DNA of 64,000 nt from Butyrivibrio proteoclasticus. Lineage in GTDB: Bacteria > Bacillota > Clostridia > Lachnospirales > Lachnospiraceae. The DNA is taken from positions 116,892 to 180,891 of the forward strand of contig NZ_FOXO01000005.1 in NCBI RefSeq assembly GCF_900115735.1. Direction: 5' to 3'. Position 1 is the stretch's first letter, and each line of letters opens with the position of its first letter. This document shows positions 28,303 through 37,394 of this stretch, one piece after another. The position numbers and the translations under genes were made by a program. Under the pieces are notes generated by a model. The model ran no database searches and was not told the DNA's origin. It saw only the letters and a list, made by a program, of their open reading frames with translations.

Positions 28303-28986
28303 AAGATAAGATTAACTCTTAGAGACAAGCTAGGAGAGGATTATGAACCATATATATACGCTGCGTTAAGGTCAGCAAAGGTAATGATAGTTGTCGCTAC
28401 TTCTGCAGATCATTTCGAAGCACCATGGGTAAGGAATGAGTGGAGTAGATTCCTCGCGTTCATGTCAGAAGATGCCGACAAAAGAATAATACCCGTCTAT
28501 AAAAATATAACTGCATATGAGTTGCCAGATGAATTATCTTCTTATCAGGCTCAAGACTTAAGCAAGATAGGTGCTTTACAGGATTTGGTTCTTGGAATAG
28601 AGAGTCTTCTTCGCAACAGAGATACTACAAAGAAGACAATGTCTGAACAGGATGTCCTAAGTATTGTAAAAGAAAAAGAAGAACGTGAGCGTCTAGCGGC
28701 AAGCGAAGCAAGAGCAAAGATGATTAGCAAGCTCATGAAAGGACTACTTGCACTTATAGCAGCTTTTCTCATTATTATTGGTATGGTAAAGTTACTTGGA
28801 TATATCAATAAAGGGTATCTGGCGCCAAGAAAGGTTTATAATACTGCTGTTGCTGAAATGAATAACGGAAACTATGATAAAGCGATATCTGCTTTCAGTA
28901 CAATCAATGGCTTCAAGGATAGTGATGAGCTTTACAAAAAATGCTTTCAGCTACAGCAAGAAATAATCGTTGCATACATACTTTGA
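28303..28986 (+). pseudogene. TIR-domain / TPR-like membrane protein, N-terminally truncated
   Basis: The open frame 28303-28986 begins in the middle of a TIR domain (LRDKLGEDYEPYIYAALRSA) and continues through WVRNEWSRFL and IIPVYKN. A membrane helix (about LLALIAAFLIIIGMVKLL) and a TPR-like motif (YNTAVAEMNNGNYDKAI) follow. The first half of the TIR domain, including the usual DIFICYK strand, is absent. It is not in the neighbouring frames as far as I can see. Related Lachnospiraceae proteins combine these parts at full length. TIR domains act in NAD hydrolysis and immunity; this copy is probably dead. Confidence 0.7.
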
Positions 28987-29256
28987 AAAGTTTTATGGCC
29001 TCGGAGTGAGCGTGTAAAAATAAGCGATGTCAGATATCCAGAATTATTAAATGAGTGGGATTTTGCTAGTAATTACCTGCTATGTAGCCCTTCGGAAATA
29101 CTATCCTCATATTCTAAAAATGTATGGTGGAATTGTGGACTATGTGGTAGAAAATACGAGTTATCACCTAAAGCAAAGATACTATATCAAAAACGCAAAA
29201 TGTTATCTTGTAAATATTGTAAGGGTTATCGAAGGAAGAAAGTACATTATTTCTAG
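28987..29256 (+). pseudogene. Treble-clef zinc-finger (DUF4379-like) fragment
   Basis: In the same frame as the TIR remnant, after its TGA (28984-28986), the sequence reads VRYPELLNEWDF, KNVWWNCGLCG and LSCKYCKGYRR before TAG at 29254. The PELL.EWD, VWW.C..C and C.YC pattern is that of the treble-clef zinc-finger repeats often fused to nucleases. There is no start codon with an RBS. It is best read as a fragment, although stop-codon separation from the TIR frame is only one codon. Confidence 0.55.
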
Positions 29257-29340
29257 ATAAACTGATTGGTTTTTAATCCATTATGAGAATGTATAATGGA
29301 ATTATATCTATTTTTTAATCATTATTCAAAAAATTTTTTT

Positions 29341-30393
29341 TTACTTTTCAAACAAAGAATTCTCTCCATATAAATCTACATCAGCAGCCTGCCTTTTGTG
29401 TTCTTCATCGATAGCAGCATAATGAGCTGCAGTTGTGTTAATGTCTGAATGACCAAGAACATCTGCAACCATATAAATATCACCTGTTTTGTTATAAAGC
29501 GCGGTGCCAAAGGTTCTGCGGAGCTTGTGAGGTGAGAGAGTAGTATTAAGACCTGAGCTCTTCCCGTACTTTTCGACCATCCTTTGTATGCTGCGGACAG
29601 ACATACGGTTATGCTTTAGCGAGATAAAAAGAGCGCTTTCACTGTCAGTTTCAACGAGAGTGGGGCGCTCATTTATTATGTAATCACGCAAAGTATTACG
29701 GATAGGCTCATTGATCATGAGTTTGGACTCATTTCCACCTTTTCTCACAATTTTCAAAGTGTTATCTTTAAAGTCCACGTCGTCAATATCAAGTCCGGCG
29801 CATTCTGACACACGCATTCCTGTATGCAAAAGAAGCGTAATAATAGCCAGATCGCGTTTTGCGGTGGCTTCAGCGTAGATTTTAGCGTGTTCGGTAGCTA
29901 CTTGGGAATTCTCCACAGCATTCACCAGGGATTTTACGTCATGTTGATCGAGCCTGGTAATTGTTTTCTTTGTTATTCTCTTATTTTTGGCAGCTTTCAA
30001 AGTAATATCTTCATCAAGGAATCCCTGCCTTGTTTCATAAGCAAAATAATTTCGAATAGCGGCCATTTTCCTAGCTGTTGATCGCTCATTCAGCTGTCTT
30101 GCAGTGATCAGGTGCGTTTGGTAAGCATCAATATCGCGGCTGTTTAATTTTTCAATTATTTCATGAGGAATTGCATTCAGTTTAATTTTTGCAATTATTG
30201 GATTGCATACATGGAGATATTCGTAGAAATCAAGCAGATCTCTGGCATACCCAAGAGCTGTTCCAATCTGATAGCTTAAAACACAGTTATCTATGAATGA
30301 ATGCGTATGAACCGGTAACTGATCTTTGATTTCTTTGATGTATTCTGATTTTGTCTTTGTTAATTGTTTGTAGTATGCGGAGTCTTTACCCAT
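29341..30393 (-). CDS. Tyrosine recombinase (XerC/D-like integrase)
   Basis: A 350-residue site-specific recombinase. I start at ATG 30393, 6 bases after GGAG; the TTG at 30405 overlaps that site. A SAM-like N-terminal core-binding domain (about 30-130) precedes the catalytic domain. All catalytic residues are present: Arg194 (HTGMRVSE), Lys218, His289 and Arg292 (SPHKLRR), His315 (LGHSDINTT) and Tyr325 (AHYAAID). A stand-alone XerC/D-like role or cassette mobilisation is possible. A 90-bp duplicate fragment lies at 20187-20277. No phage genes flank it. Confidence 0.93.
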   Translation of the reverse strand: MGKDSAYYKQLTKTKSEYIKEIKDQLPVHTHSFIDNCVLSYQIGTALGYARDLLDFYEYLHVCNPIIAKIKLNAIPHEIIEKLNSRDIDAYQTHLITARQLNERSTARKMAAIRNYFAYETRQGFLDEDITLKAAKNKRITKKTITRLDQHDVKSLVNAVENSQVATEHAKIYAEATAKRDLAIITLLLHTGMRVSECAGLDIDDVDFKDNTLKIVRKGGNESKLMINEPIRNTLRDYIINERPTLVETDSESALFISLKHNRMSVRSIQRMVEKYGKSSGLNTTLSPHKLRRTFGTALYNKTGDIYMVADVLGHSDINTTAAHYAAIDEEHKRQAADVDLYGENSLFEK

Positions 30394-30576
30394 ATTGTTC
30401 TCCAATGCGTAAATTAAGCCAAAACAGTTAGTTTTTGTTTATAGCTATCTACACGACATAAAACTAGAATTTAACGTCGTGTTACAAATATATTACCATG
30501 TATAGTTATCTTCTGCAATATATTTCCTGTAATGAACCACTAGCAAAAAATATTTACCCCCAGTCTGCCAACTCAT
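30394..30576. other. Intergenic region upstream of the recombinase, with inverted repeat
   Basis: It contains ACACGAC (30451-30457) and GTCGTGT (30476-30482), separated by 18 bases and about 60 bases before the recombinase start. This could be an operator or part of a recombination site. No gene is seen. Confidence 0.4.
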
Positions 30577-30603
30577 AAAAAAAGAAGCCCGGAAAATTGG
30601 GCT
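30577..30603 (-). terminator. Terminator downstream of hicAB
   Basis: Read on the minus strand, a GGGCTCC-side stem (AGCCC/GGGCT plus two G-U pairs) is followed by TTCTTTTTTT. It lies about 125 bases after the hicB stop. Confidence 0.7.
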
Positions 30604-30728
30604 CCTGTATCGTTACTTGTTGGCAATATTTATAAAAAAAGGGACACCTTTCAATCATAAAATCCTATCTTTAATTATCAGCATACAATTCTTTGATACG
30701 TCAAATACCTGATTATTATGCCTTTTGA

Positions 30729-31076
30729 TTAACCTTCCAGGATATCTAGCTCATCATCAATTGCTCTGGATACAAACTGGTTTATAGTAATTCCTTCATT
30801 AGCGGCATATAATGCAATTTTCTTATGCTGTTCAGGCTTAATGCGAACATTGAAGGAGCCTTTAAACTCACGCTCAGGATCTTTACCAATCTTTTTGCAA
30901 TAATCAAGGTAATTATCTATGCAGTCATGCATTGACTGGGTAAGCTCTTTTACTGATTCTCCATGAAAGTTTAGGGAATCATTGATTCCAAGAACGTGAC
31001 CTATGAATATCTGATCTTCCTGGTCAAATTCTACTTTTGCATGATATCCATTGTATTCCATCAGTGAACCTATCAT
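30729..31076 (-). CDS. hicB: HicB family antitoxin
   Basis: A 115-residue protein. The N-terminal HicB partial RNase-H-like fold (YHAKVEFDQEDQIFIGHVLGI, and SLNFHGESVKEL) is followed by an Arc/MetJ-type DNA-binding C-terminus (FNVRIKPEQHKKIALYA, ITINQFVSRAI). It overlaps the toxin gene by 4 bases (ATGA), the usual hicAB coupling. It neutralises HicA and probably represses the operon by binding the palindrome at the promoter. Confidence 0.92.
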   Translation of the reverse strand: MIGSLMEYNGYHAKVEFDQEDQIFIGHVLGINDSLNFHGESVKELTQSMHDCIDNYLDYCKKIGKDPEREFKGSFNVRIKPEQHKKIALYAANEGITINQFVSRAIDDELDILEG

Positions 31077-31333
31077 TCTATCTCACCTACTTCCTTAAGA
31101 AATGTTATGACCATCTTTATATGATACCTATATAGTTCATTACCTGGGTGTGGACCGTCAAATTGAAGGATGCGTTTGGTTTCAACATGATAATAGCCTA
31201 TTCCTGATCCTCTTCCGCCCTCGAACTTCTCGCAGCCACATTGCTTCATAAGTGCGTCCAGTTCTCTGATTGTAAAACTTGTCGGTGCTGGCTTTGATAG
31301 AAGTTTTTCCAATAATTTTGATTTTTTTGGCAC
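31073..31333 (-). CDS. hicA: HicA family toxin (mRNA interferase)
   Basis: An 86-residue protein with the double-stranded-RNA-binding-like HicA fold. The conserved catalytic His region is visible as ILQFDGPHPGNEL, and the substrate strand as GGRGSGIGYYHV. It is first in the operon, with its own promoter. The family cleaves mRNA to slow growth. At 86 residues it is a little longer than the shortest HicA proteins but within range. Confidence 0.9.
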   Translation of the reverse strand: MPKKSKLLEKLLSKPAPTSFTIRELDALMKQCGCEKFEGGRGSGIGYYHVETKRILQFDGPHPGNELYRYHIKMVITFLKEVGEIE

Positions 31334-31346
31334 AGTAATTCCTCTT

Positions 31347-31394
31347 GTAACTATTTTCTAGTTACAATATACCATCACATCTCCTTCCCGTCAA
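31347..31394 (-). promoter_or_regulatory. hicAB promoter with overlapping palindromic operator
   Basis: On the minus strand TTGACG (31394-31389), a 17-bp spacer and TATATT (31371-31366) form a good promoter. The palindrome GTAACTA-N5-TAGTTAC (31347-31365) begins directly after the -10 box, a typical place for HicB autoregulation. Confidence 0.8.
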
Positions 31395-31474
31395 TTAAAA
31401 GCGTACATGAACAATGTTGCTTAGGCTTAATGCGAATCTTGTTGGAATGTACTTGACCCCGTCCCTACGAACCA

Positions 31475-32200
31475 TTATAAATTCTTTCGATATGCGGAGG
31501 CACTTATGCCGGTAGCTTTCTTAAAAGTTTTCATGAAATAGAAATAGTCATTATAACCAACCTTACCTGCTATTTCTTCAATGCTGTAATTTGTTGTTCT
31601 TAGTAATTTTTCTGCACTTTCTATTCTTATTTCCAGAAGATGGTCACTATAAGACCTTCCTGTTTGCTTTTTAAAAAGATTACTTATGGCACTTACACTC
31701 ATATGAAATCTGTCGGAGATGACTTGCTGAGTTATATCAGAATAGTTCTCCTTCATATAGCATAATATATCCTGAAATATTTTTGATTCAGAATTATATA
31801 AACTAGACTCTTCTGATTTTTCTTTGTTTAGACGTTTTGCATTTATATTTCTTAATACTTGTAGCAGTTCATCCTCATCAACAGGTTTTATCAAATAATC
31901 ACTGCAGCCATAATGAATAGCTGTCTTGGCATATTCAAATTCAGAATAGCCGCTAAGGATTATTATGTCAGTGTCCATTTTATCTTTTCTTATACTTTTA
32001 ATTAGTTCCATTCCATCGATTCCAGGCATTTTTATATCTGAAATAACAACATCTGGTTTTAGTTTTTTAATTCTATCAAGCGCCTTGACTCCATCCGTAG
32101 CCTCACCACATATAACAAAACCTTCTTCTGTCCAATTTACTATTTTTTTCATACTGATAAGAATCCATGGTTCATCATCAGCTAAAAAAACATTAAGCAT
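31475..32200 (-). CDS. YesN-type response regulator with AraC DNA-binding domain
   Basis: A 241-residue regulator. The receiver domain (1-120) has DDE near the N-terminus, phospho-acceptor Asp in DVVISDIKMPGIDG and Lys in LIKPVDE. The C-terminal AraC domain (about 140-241) has two HTHs, ending in the family signature EEIAGKVGYNDYFYFMKTFKK. It forms a pair with the kinase gene 5 bases upstream. It is the last gene of the arabino-oligosaccharide operon and probably activates it. Confidence 0.93.
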   Translation of the reverse strand: MLNVFLADDEPWILISMKKIVNWTEEGFVICGEATDGVKALDRIKKLKPDVVISDIKMPGIDGMELIKSIRKDKMDTDIIILSGYSEFEYAKTAIHYGCSDYLIKPVDEDELLQVLRNINAKRLNKEKSEESSLYNSESKIFQDILCYMKENYSDITQQVISDRFHMSVSAISNLFKKQTGRSYSDHLLEIRIESAEKLLRTTNYSIEEIAGKVGYNDYFYFMKTFKKATGISASAYRKNL

Positions 32201-32205
32201 AAATC

Positions 32206-33765
32206 TTAATCCTCCACATCAGGTGGTAAAAGCAAAGAAAAGCATGTGCCTTTTCCTTCTGCACTCGTAACACTGATTGTAGCTCTATCTCCATAAAAAA
32301 GCGTGATCCTTCTACATACATTTGCTATTCCGATTTTTGTTCCTGCCTCATGTATGCCTGTTTGTCTGTATCTTCCATTGTGTATTATGTTTTTAACAGC
32401 CTCTAGCTGCTCCTCATTCATTCCACTTCCATCATCTGTGATGGTGATGCATATACTATTGTTACTACAGTTTCTAGAAAAATCAGCAACAGCTGTTCCA
32501 CCTTCAACTTTTGATTCCAAACCATGGATTACAGCATTTTCTAATATTGGCTGAATCAGCATCTTAGGAATAAGGATATCATTTATTTCCTCAGACACAT
32601 TTACAATAATCTTAATTTTACCCATAAACCTATAATCTATTATACGAGCATATTCGCGTAGATTTTTAGCAACTTCAGCGATAGTTACCAGTTCATCTCC
32701 TTTTACGTTATATCTAAACAGTTTTGAAAGAGACCCTGTTAATTTAGCGATTTCCGGTTCTTCTTTATATAGCGCCATACCACGTATACTTTCGAGAGTA
32801 TTGTACATAAAATGAGGATTGATCTGGCCTTTGTAAGCTATCATCTCCGTACGTTTTTTTTCATATTCCAATTCCAATACTTCTCTTTCGCCTTTTAGCG
32901 CCTGACGAAATACAACCACAAACATAAGTGCAACAACCGCAGCCACTATAAAATACGTGATCTGGTTAACAAATCGAATCTCAATAGGAAATACTTCGAA
33001 GGAACTTTCCGGTATTATATTGACCAGTTTCCAACCACTGTTTGGTAATGTATCAATATAAACCACATCGTCTCTAAAACCATCTATATTTCCCTTTATT
33101 GCATCTGCATATTCTTCTTTGTAAATCCCGGAAGAAACAATAAAATCTCCATTTTTGTCTACAACAGCAGAAAAACTATCCTGTCTAATGCTTAGAACAT
33201 CTACAATTTCCTGTAGTTTATGAGTATTATATAGAAGTGCTACCGATCCTATAGAGTAAAACGAGCCTTTTGCCTTAGAAAATACCCTGTTCTCTACATG
33301 AAAATAGGTATCTTCATTACTTGCAAGGACATTAGAATAAGTATCCCCATTGATAAGAAAAGACTTATCTTCAACTTGAAAGAACTTTTCTCCCAGCATT
33401 CCTACCAATGTGCCACTTTCATCATAAAAAACAATAGCACAGACGCCGGAATCTGTTTTGGTCAAACTACCAAAAAGCTGAGAAACTCTATTTCTTTGAG
33501 CCATTCTCGTTGCGAGATCTTCAGCTTCAAGGTAGTCTGATACAGTATCATTGAGAGTAACTAATAGTAGTAAATCTTCAACTTCCTTCTCTGTCTTAAT
33601 CGCAGCCTGTATTTCCTGTTCAAATAAAGAATAAGAATCATCTATCTCATTTTTTTCATAATAGTTCTGCATTATTCCCCTTATGCCGGCAAAAGAGACA
33701 ACTAGCACAATGGAAAGCAAGATAAATAGTAGTATGTATTTGTTTATACGGTCTTTTTTTAACAT
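32206..33765 (-). CDS. YesM-type sensor histidine kinase
   Basis: A 519-residue kinase with two membrane helices (near residues 10-30 and 270-292) enclosing an extracellular Cache-like sensor domain. The cytoplasmic part has the HisKA_7TM-type/His_kinase phosphorylation motif QINPHFMYNTLESIRG and an ATPase domain with DDGSGM and a GIGIANV-type G box. Its ligand is likely a sugar or the binding protein of the same operon. The gene sits between the ABC permease and its cognate regulator, as in other CUT1 operons. Confidence 0.92.
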   Translation of the reverse strand: MLKKDRINKYILLFILLSIVLVVSFAGIRGIMQNYYEKNEIDDSYSLFEQEIQAAIKTEKEVEDLLLLVTLNDTVSDYLEAEDLATRMAQRNRVSQLFGSLTKTDSGVCAIVFYDESGTLVGMLGEKFFQVEDKSFLINGDTYSNVLASNEDTYFHVENRVFSKAKGSFYSIGSVALLYNTHKLQEIVDVLSIRQDSFSAVVDKNGDFIVSSGIYKEEYADAIKGNIDGFRDDVVYIDTLPNSGWKLVNIIPESSFEVFPIEIRFVNQITYFIVAAVVALMFVVVFRQALKGEREVLELEYEKKRTEMIAYKGQINPHFMYNTLESIRGMALYKEEPEIAKLTGSLSKLFRYNVKGDELVTIAEVAKNLREYARIIDYRFMGKIKIIVNVSEEINDILIPKMLIQPILENAVIHGLESKVEGGTAVADFSRNCSNNSICITITDDGSGMNEEQLEAVKNIIHNGRYRQTGIHEAGTKIGIANVCRRITLFYGDRATISVTSAEGKGTCFSLLLPPDVED

Positions 33766-33777
33766 AAGCGAATTATA

Positions 33778-34689
33778 TCATCCTTTGACAGAGCCTACCA
33801 TTACACCTTTTTCAAAAAACTTCTGTGCAAAAGGATATAGAACAATCAGCGGGATAGCTGATAATACCATACACGAAAGCTCTATGGTCTTATAGTTTGA
33901 AGCTGACTTAGCCATAGTGGTCAAAATAGACGTTGCCGCTGTGTTCATATTCTCCCCAAGCTTTGCAGCTGACTCGGAAGACTTTGTAATAGACAAAGTA
34001 TAATATGATAATGTCTGAAGGTTGCTTGATTTTGTATAATACAAAGTCTGAGTATAATCATTCCAGGTTCCTACTGCCGTAAATATGCCAAGGGCGCTGA
34101 TTACCGGTTTTGAAAGAGGAATGACTATGGAAAAAAATATCTTGTACTCGCTTGCTCCGTCTATTTTGGCAGATTCATATAACGAGTCTGGAATAGCCTT
34201 GAAGTTGGCATTAAAAATAATAACGTTGTAGAAGCCACCAAAAAGGCATGGAATTATATATACCCAATACGTATTGTAAATATGAAATGCGTTAAAAAGT
34301 ATAAAATATGCAATGACACCACCATTAAGGTACATACTAATAAATCCAAGGGTTGTATAAAACCGTTTGCCAACAAGGTTATTTCTTGAAAACCCATACG
34401 CAAACATTGCTGTAAACAATGTCTGCAGTATTGTTACAATAATCGTCCTGCTAAGTGTTATTAGAAAAGCATTAACAATATCAGGATTATTAAGTACTGC
34501 TTTCCAACTATCAAAAGAGAGTTGGTGCGGAAAAAATAGAGAGTATCCTGATCTGGAAATCTCTTGAGCATTTTCTAATGAGTTGATAATTGAAAACCAT
34601 ACAGGATAAACAACAAGCAGCATCAATACGACCATCAAGACAGTAAGAATAATTTGAAATCTTTGTTCTTTTAATGATTTTATCTTCAT
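33778..34689 (-). CDS. CUT1 sugar ABC permease, LplC/YtcP type
   Basis: A 303-residue permease with six helices. The EAA motif reads LYESAKIDGASEYKIFFSIVIP and the tail EKGVMVGSVKG is typical. It lies 13 bases after the kinase gene on the template order and 13 bases from the partner permease gene. No ATPase is in the operon. Confidence 0.93.
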   Translation of the reverse strand: MKIKSLKEQRFQIILTVLMVVLMLLVVYPVWFSIINSLENAQEISRSGYSLFFPHQLSFDSWKAVLNNPDIVNAFLITLSRTIIVTILQTLFTAMFAYGFSRNNLVGKRFYTTLGFISMYLNGGVIAYFILFNAFHIYNTYWVYIIPCLFGGFYNVIIFNANFKAIPDSLYESAKIDGASEYKIFFSIVIPLSKPVISALGIFTAVGTWNDYTQTLYYTKSSNLQTLSYYTLSITKSSESAAKLGENMNTAATSILTTMAKSASNYKTIELSCMVLSAIPLIVLYPFAQKFFEKGVMVGSVKG

Positions 34690-34702
34690 TGTGCTTCATC
34701 TC

Positions 34703-35638
34703 CTAGAATAATCCGCTATCGGTCAGTTTGTTAGAAACCTTATTAGCAATAAACAATAAGGCTATAGCGAGTGCTGACTTGAATATATTAACTGCCGCAG
34801 CCATTCCAAACTGTAATTGTTGCAGTCCAACCTTGTAAATATAAGTGTCTATCACTTCACTTCTTTCAAGGTTAAATGAATTTTGAAGCACATATATCTG
34901 ATCAAAATTATTATTTAATATTCCTGCTACAGCAAAAATAATCATGATCATTATAGTTGATTTAATGCATGGAATAGTAATGTGGAGCATTTTCTGAAGT
35001 CTTGAAGCTCCATCAAGATTTGCTGCCTCATATAGCTCCTGGTCTACACCTGCTATAGCCGCAGTATAAAGAATAGTGCTCCACCCCAGTTCTTTTAACA
35101 GATTTGCTATTATAGCTATTGCCCAGAAAAATGCCGGTTTTGCAATAAATATTATCGGATCACTTATTAGATTAAGCTTTAATAGTATCTGGTTGATAAC
35201 ACCATCTGAAGACAGAATTATCATAACAATACCACCAAACACAACCCAAGAAATGAAATGAGGCATGTAAGTTACTGTCTGAACCACACCTTTAAATCTT
35301 ACATTTGATATTTCATTGATTAGAAGTGCGAAAAATATTGCACAGAATATATTTATGATATTTCCTATAAGGTTCAGTCCTAACGTATTGACAAGCATCC
35401 TGCTAAAATCCAGATTTCCAAAAATCACTTTGAAATTCTGAAAGCCATACCATCTGCTTGTAAATACGCCAATTATCCCGTCTGTAACTTTATAATATTT
35501 AAACGCAAGCAACAGACCGAACAATGGAACTATACTAAAAAGTAAAAGTGATATTGTCCCGGGAAGCATCATGCTATGGAGTCTTAATTGCGTTCCCAGA
35601 TCATATCCAAGCTTATAGTTTTTCTTCTTACTTTTCAT
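34703..35638 (-). CDS. CUT1 sugar ABC permease, LplB/YteP type
   Basis: A 311-residue permease with six helices. The EAA loop reads LYEAANLDGASRLQKMLHIT. It pairs with the downstream LplC-type permease for import of oligosaccharides captured by the operon's binding protein. Confidence 0.93.
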   Translation of the reverse strand: MKSKKKNYKLGYDLGTQLRLHSMMLPGTISLLLFSIVPLFGLLLAFKYYKVTDGIIGVFTSRWYGFQNFKVIFGNLDFSRMLVNTLGLNLIGNIINIFCAIFFALLINEISNVRFKGVVQTVTYMPHFISWVVFGGIVMIILSSDGVINQILLKLNLISDPIIFIAKPAFFWAIAIIANLLKELGWSTILYTAAIAGVDQELYEAANLDGASRLQKMLHITIPCIKSTIMIMIIFAVAGILNNNFDQIYVLQNSFNLERSEVIDTYIYKVGLQQLQFGMAAAVNIFKSALAIALLFIANKVSNKLTDSGLF

Positions 35639-35651
35639 TGTCTTAAACCGA

Positions 35652-35897
35652 TCACCACTTCTTTATTGGACAATCAGAATCTATTTTTAGTGCCCTGATT
35701 TCAACGTAGCACCCACATTTTTGACATGTAGCTTCCAAAAGATTGTCACATTTCAAGCAAGTGGAAAGCCTTTCATGATATTTTTCTTGCGTTGCTTTCT
35801 CTTCTTTAGAAAGCAGCGCACGTACTTTTTGTACGTGCGCATAAACATTATCCTTATCTGCAAGTTCGGCTAACAAGCATCTTTTGCATTTATTCAT
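35652..35897 (-). CDS. Cys-rich DUF6171 family protein
   Basis: An 81-residue protein starting at ATG 35897, which shares one base with the stop of the GH51 gene, so translation is coupled. Four Cys pairs (CKRC, CLKC, CQKC and GC...DC) suggest two zinc sites. It resembles DUF6171 proteins of gut Firmicutes, whose function is unknown. The gene contains a perfect 10-bp inverted repeat GCGCACGTAC/GTACGTGCGC (around 35816-35841) inside the coding frame. Its place inside a sugar operon suggests an accessory role only by position. Confidence 0.75.
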   Translation of the reverse strand: MNKCKRCLLAELADKDNVYAHVQKVRALLSKEEKATQEKYHERLSTCLKCDNLLEATCQKCGCYVEIRALKIDSDCPIKKW

Positions 35898-37375
35898 CAA
35901 TATACCTCTACGGCACAAACGCTGGATTTTGGCAGTCTGACCTTTAATTCCTTATTGTACTTATCAACAACGACGTCAAGATTAGTAATGCCAACCTTGT
36001 CTGGTGTCGTAAAAGTATTATGGTCAGAGATATTACCTGTTACACATGAAGCTTTAGCATCTGATGGATTAAATCCTGAAAGGTATACTGTTGTTTCAGC
36101 ATCTTCATCTGCTGAAAGATTCACCATTGTGATCAGCAGTTTACCATCTTTTTCACTTGCAGATACCGTAATTCTTGGAACTTCCTCTTCATCATGATTT
36201 AGACGATCTGAATCCACATAACTTTCAAGGTGCATTGCATCCATATGTTTCTTATACAGGTAATATACAAAATACGTAGGTGTAAGTACCATCTTGTCAC
36301 CATCTGTAAGGATCATTGCCTGAAGCACATTTATCATCTGCGCAATATTTGTCATAACGACAGTATCACAGTGATTGTTAAATATATTAAGGTTAATTCC
36401 TGCAAGAATTGCATCCCTGATAGTATTTTGCTGAAATAAGAATGCTGGATTTGTGCCATCCTCCACGTCGAACCATGTTCCCCATTCATCAACAATAAGT
36501 CCAATTTTGTGATCAGAGGTTTCATACTGTTTGATGATACTACTATGATTACTTACAAGTTCTTCCATCTTGAATGTATTATGCAAAAGACTGTAATATT
36601 CACTCTTTGAAAAATCAGTAGCCTTACCCTTGTGATCCCAATCGCTTGTAACAGTGTAATGATGAAGTGTAATAGCATCTATCATTCTTCCTGCTTTTTC
36701 ACAGACAGTTTTTGTCCAATGATAATCCGCGTTATTAGCACCTGAAGCAATCCTGCAGATAGAGAAATCTTTATCATAATTTCTCATATATGTAGCATAT
36801 TTCTTCGCCTCATCAGCGTAATAGTCCGCGCTCATATTTCCTCCGCAACCCCATGCTTCATTGCCAATTCCCCAGAACTTTACATTCCATGGTTTTTCTC
36901 TTCCATTTTTTCTTCTCAAATCTGCCATTGGGGATATTCCGCCCATATTGCAGTATTCAATCCAGTCTGCCATTTCCTGCACTGTTCCGCTGCCTACATT
37001 TCCTGAAAAATAAGCATCACACCCAAGCTGCTCTGCAAGTTCCATGAACTCATGTGTACCAAAGCTGTTATCTTCAGTTACTCCGCCCCAGCTGGTATTT
37101 ACTATTGTCTTTCTACTCTCTTTTGGACCAATTCCATCTTTCCAATGGTAAGTATCAGCAAAGCAACCACCTGGCCAACGAAGAACTGGTACCTCAATCT
37201 TTTTCAGGGCATCCACCACATCTTTTCTGATACCATTGACATTTGGTATATTATCATCATCTTTTACATATAATCCTTCATAAACGCAACGCCCCAAGTG
37301 TTCACTGAACTGACCATAGATATTTTTGTTAATTATTCCTTTGCTGACTCTGCAATTTACAATTACGTGGTTCAT
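35897..37375 (-). CDS. GH51 alpha-L-arabinofuranosidase
   Basis: A 492-residue intracellular glycosidase without signal peptide. It has the family N-terminus (YGQFSEHLGRCVYEGL, RWPGGCFADTYHW), acid/base Glu173 in GIGNEAWG and nucleophile Glu297 in VDEWGTW, with a C-terminal beta-domain. It removes arabinofuranosyl residues from imported arabinoxylo- or arabino-oligosaccharides. It lies between the binding protein and permease genes, which supports an import-then-debranch pathway. Confidence 0.95.
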   Translation of the reverse strand: MNHVIVNCRVSKGIINKNIYGQFSEHLGRCVYEGLYVKDDDNIPNVNGIRKDVVDALKKIEVPVLRWPGGCFADTYHWKDGIGPKESRKTIVNTSWGGVTEDNSFGTHEFMELAEQLGCDAYFSGNVGSGTVQEMADWIEYCNMGGISPMADLRRKNGREKPWNVKFWGIGNEAWGCGGNMSADYYADEAKKYATYMRNYDKDFSICRIASGANNADYHWTKTVCEKAGRMIDAITLHHYTVTSDWDHKGKATDFSKSEYYSLLHNTFKMEELVSNHSSIIKQYETSDHKIGLIVDEWGTWFDVEDGTNPAFLFQQNTIRDAILAGINLNIFNNHCDTVVMTNIAQMINVLQAMILTDGDKMVLTPTYFVYYLYKKHMDAMHLESYVDSDRLNHDEEEVPRITVSASEKDGKLLITMVNLSADEDAETTVYLSGFNPSDAKASCVTGNISDHNTFTTPDKVGITNLDVVVDKYNKELKVRLPKSSVCAVEVY

Positions 37376-37394
37376 TTGCTGATACTCTCCAAAT

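Noticed and set aside
28134..28322. A 62-codon plus-strand frame before the TIR remnant
   Set aside because: I could not match it to the missing TIR N-terminus and found no RBS. It may be degraded sequence.
28984..28986. TGA between the TIR frame and zinc-finger frame as selenocysteine or readthrough
   Set aside because: No SECIS-like structure or conserved context is apparent, and the TIR part is already truncated, so two remnants are the simpler reading.
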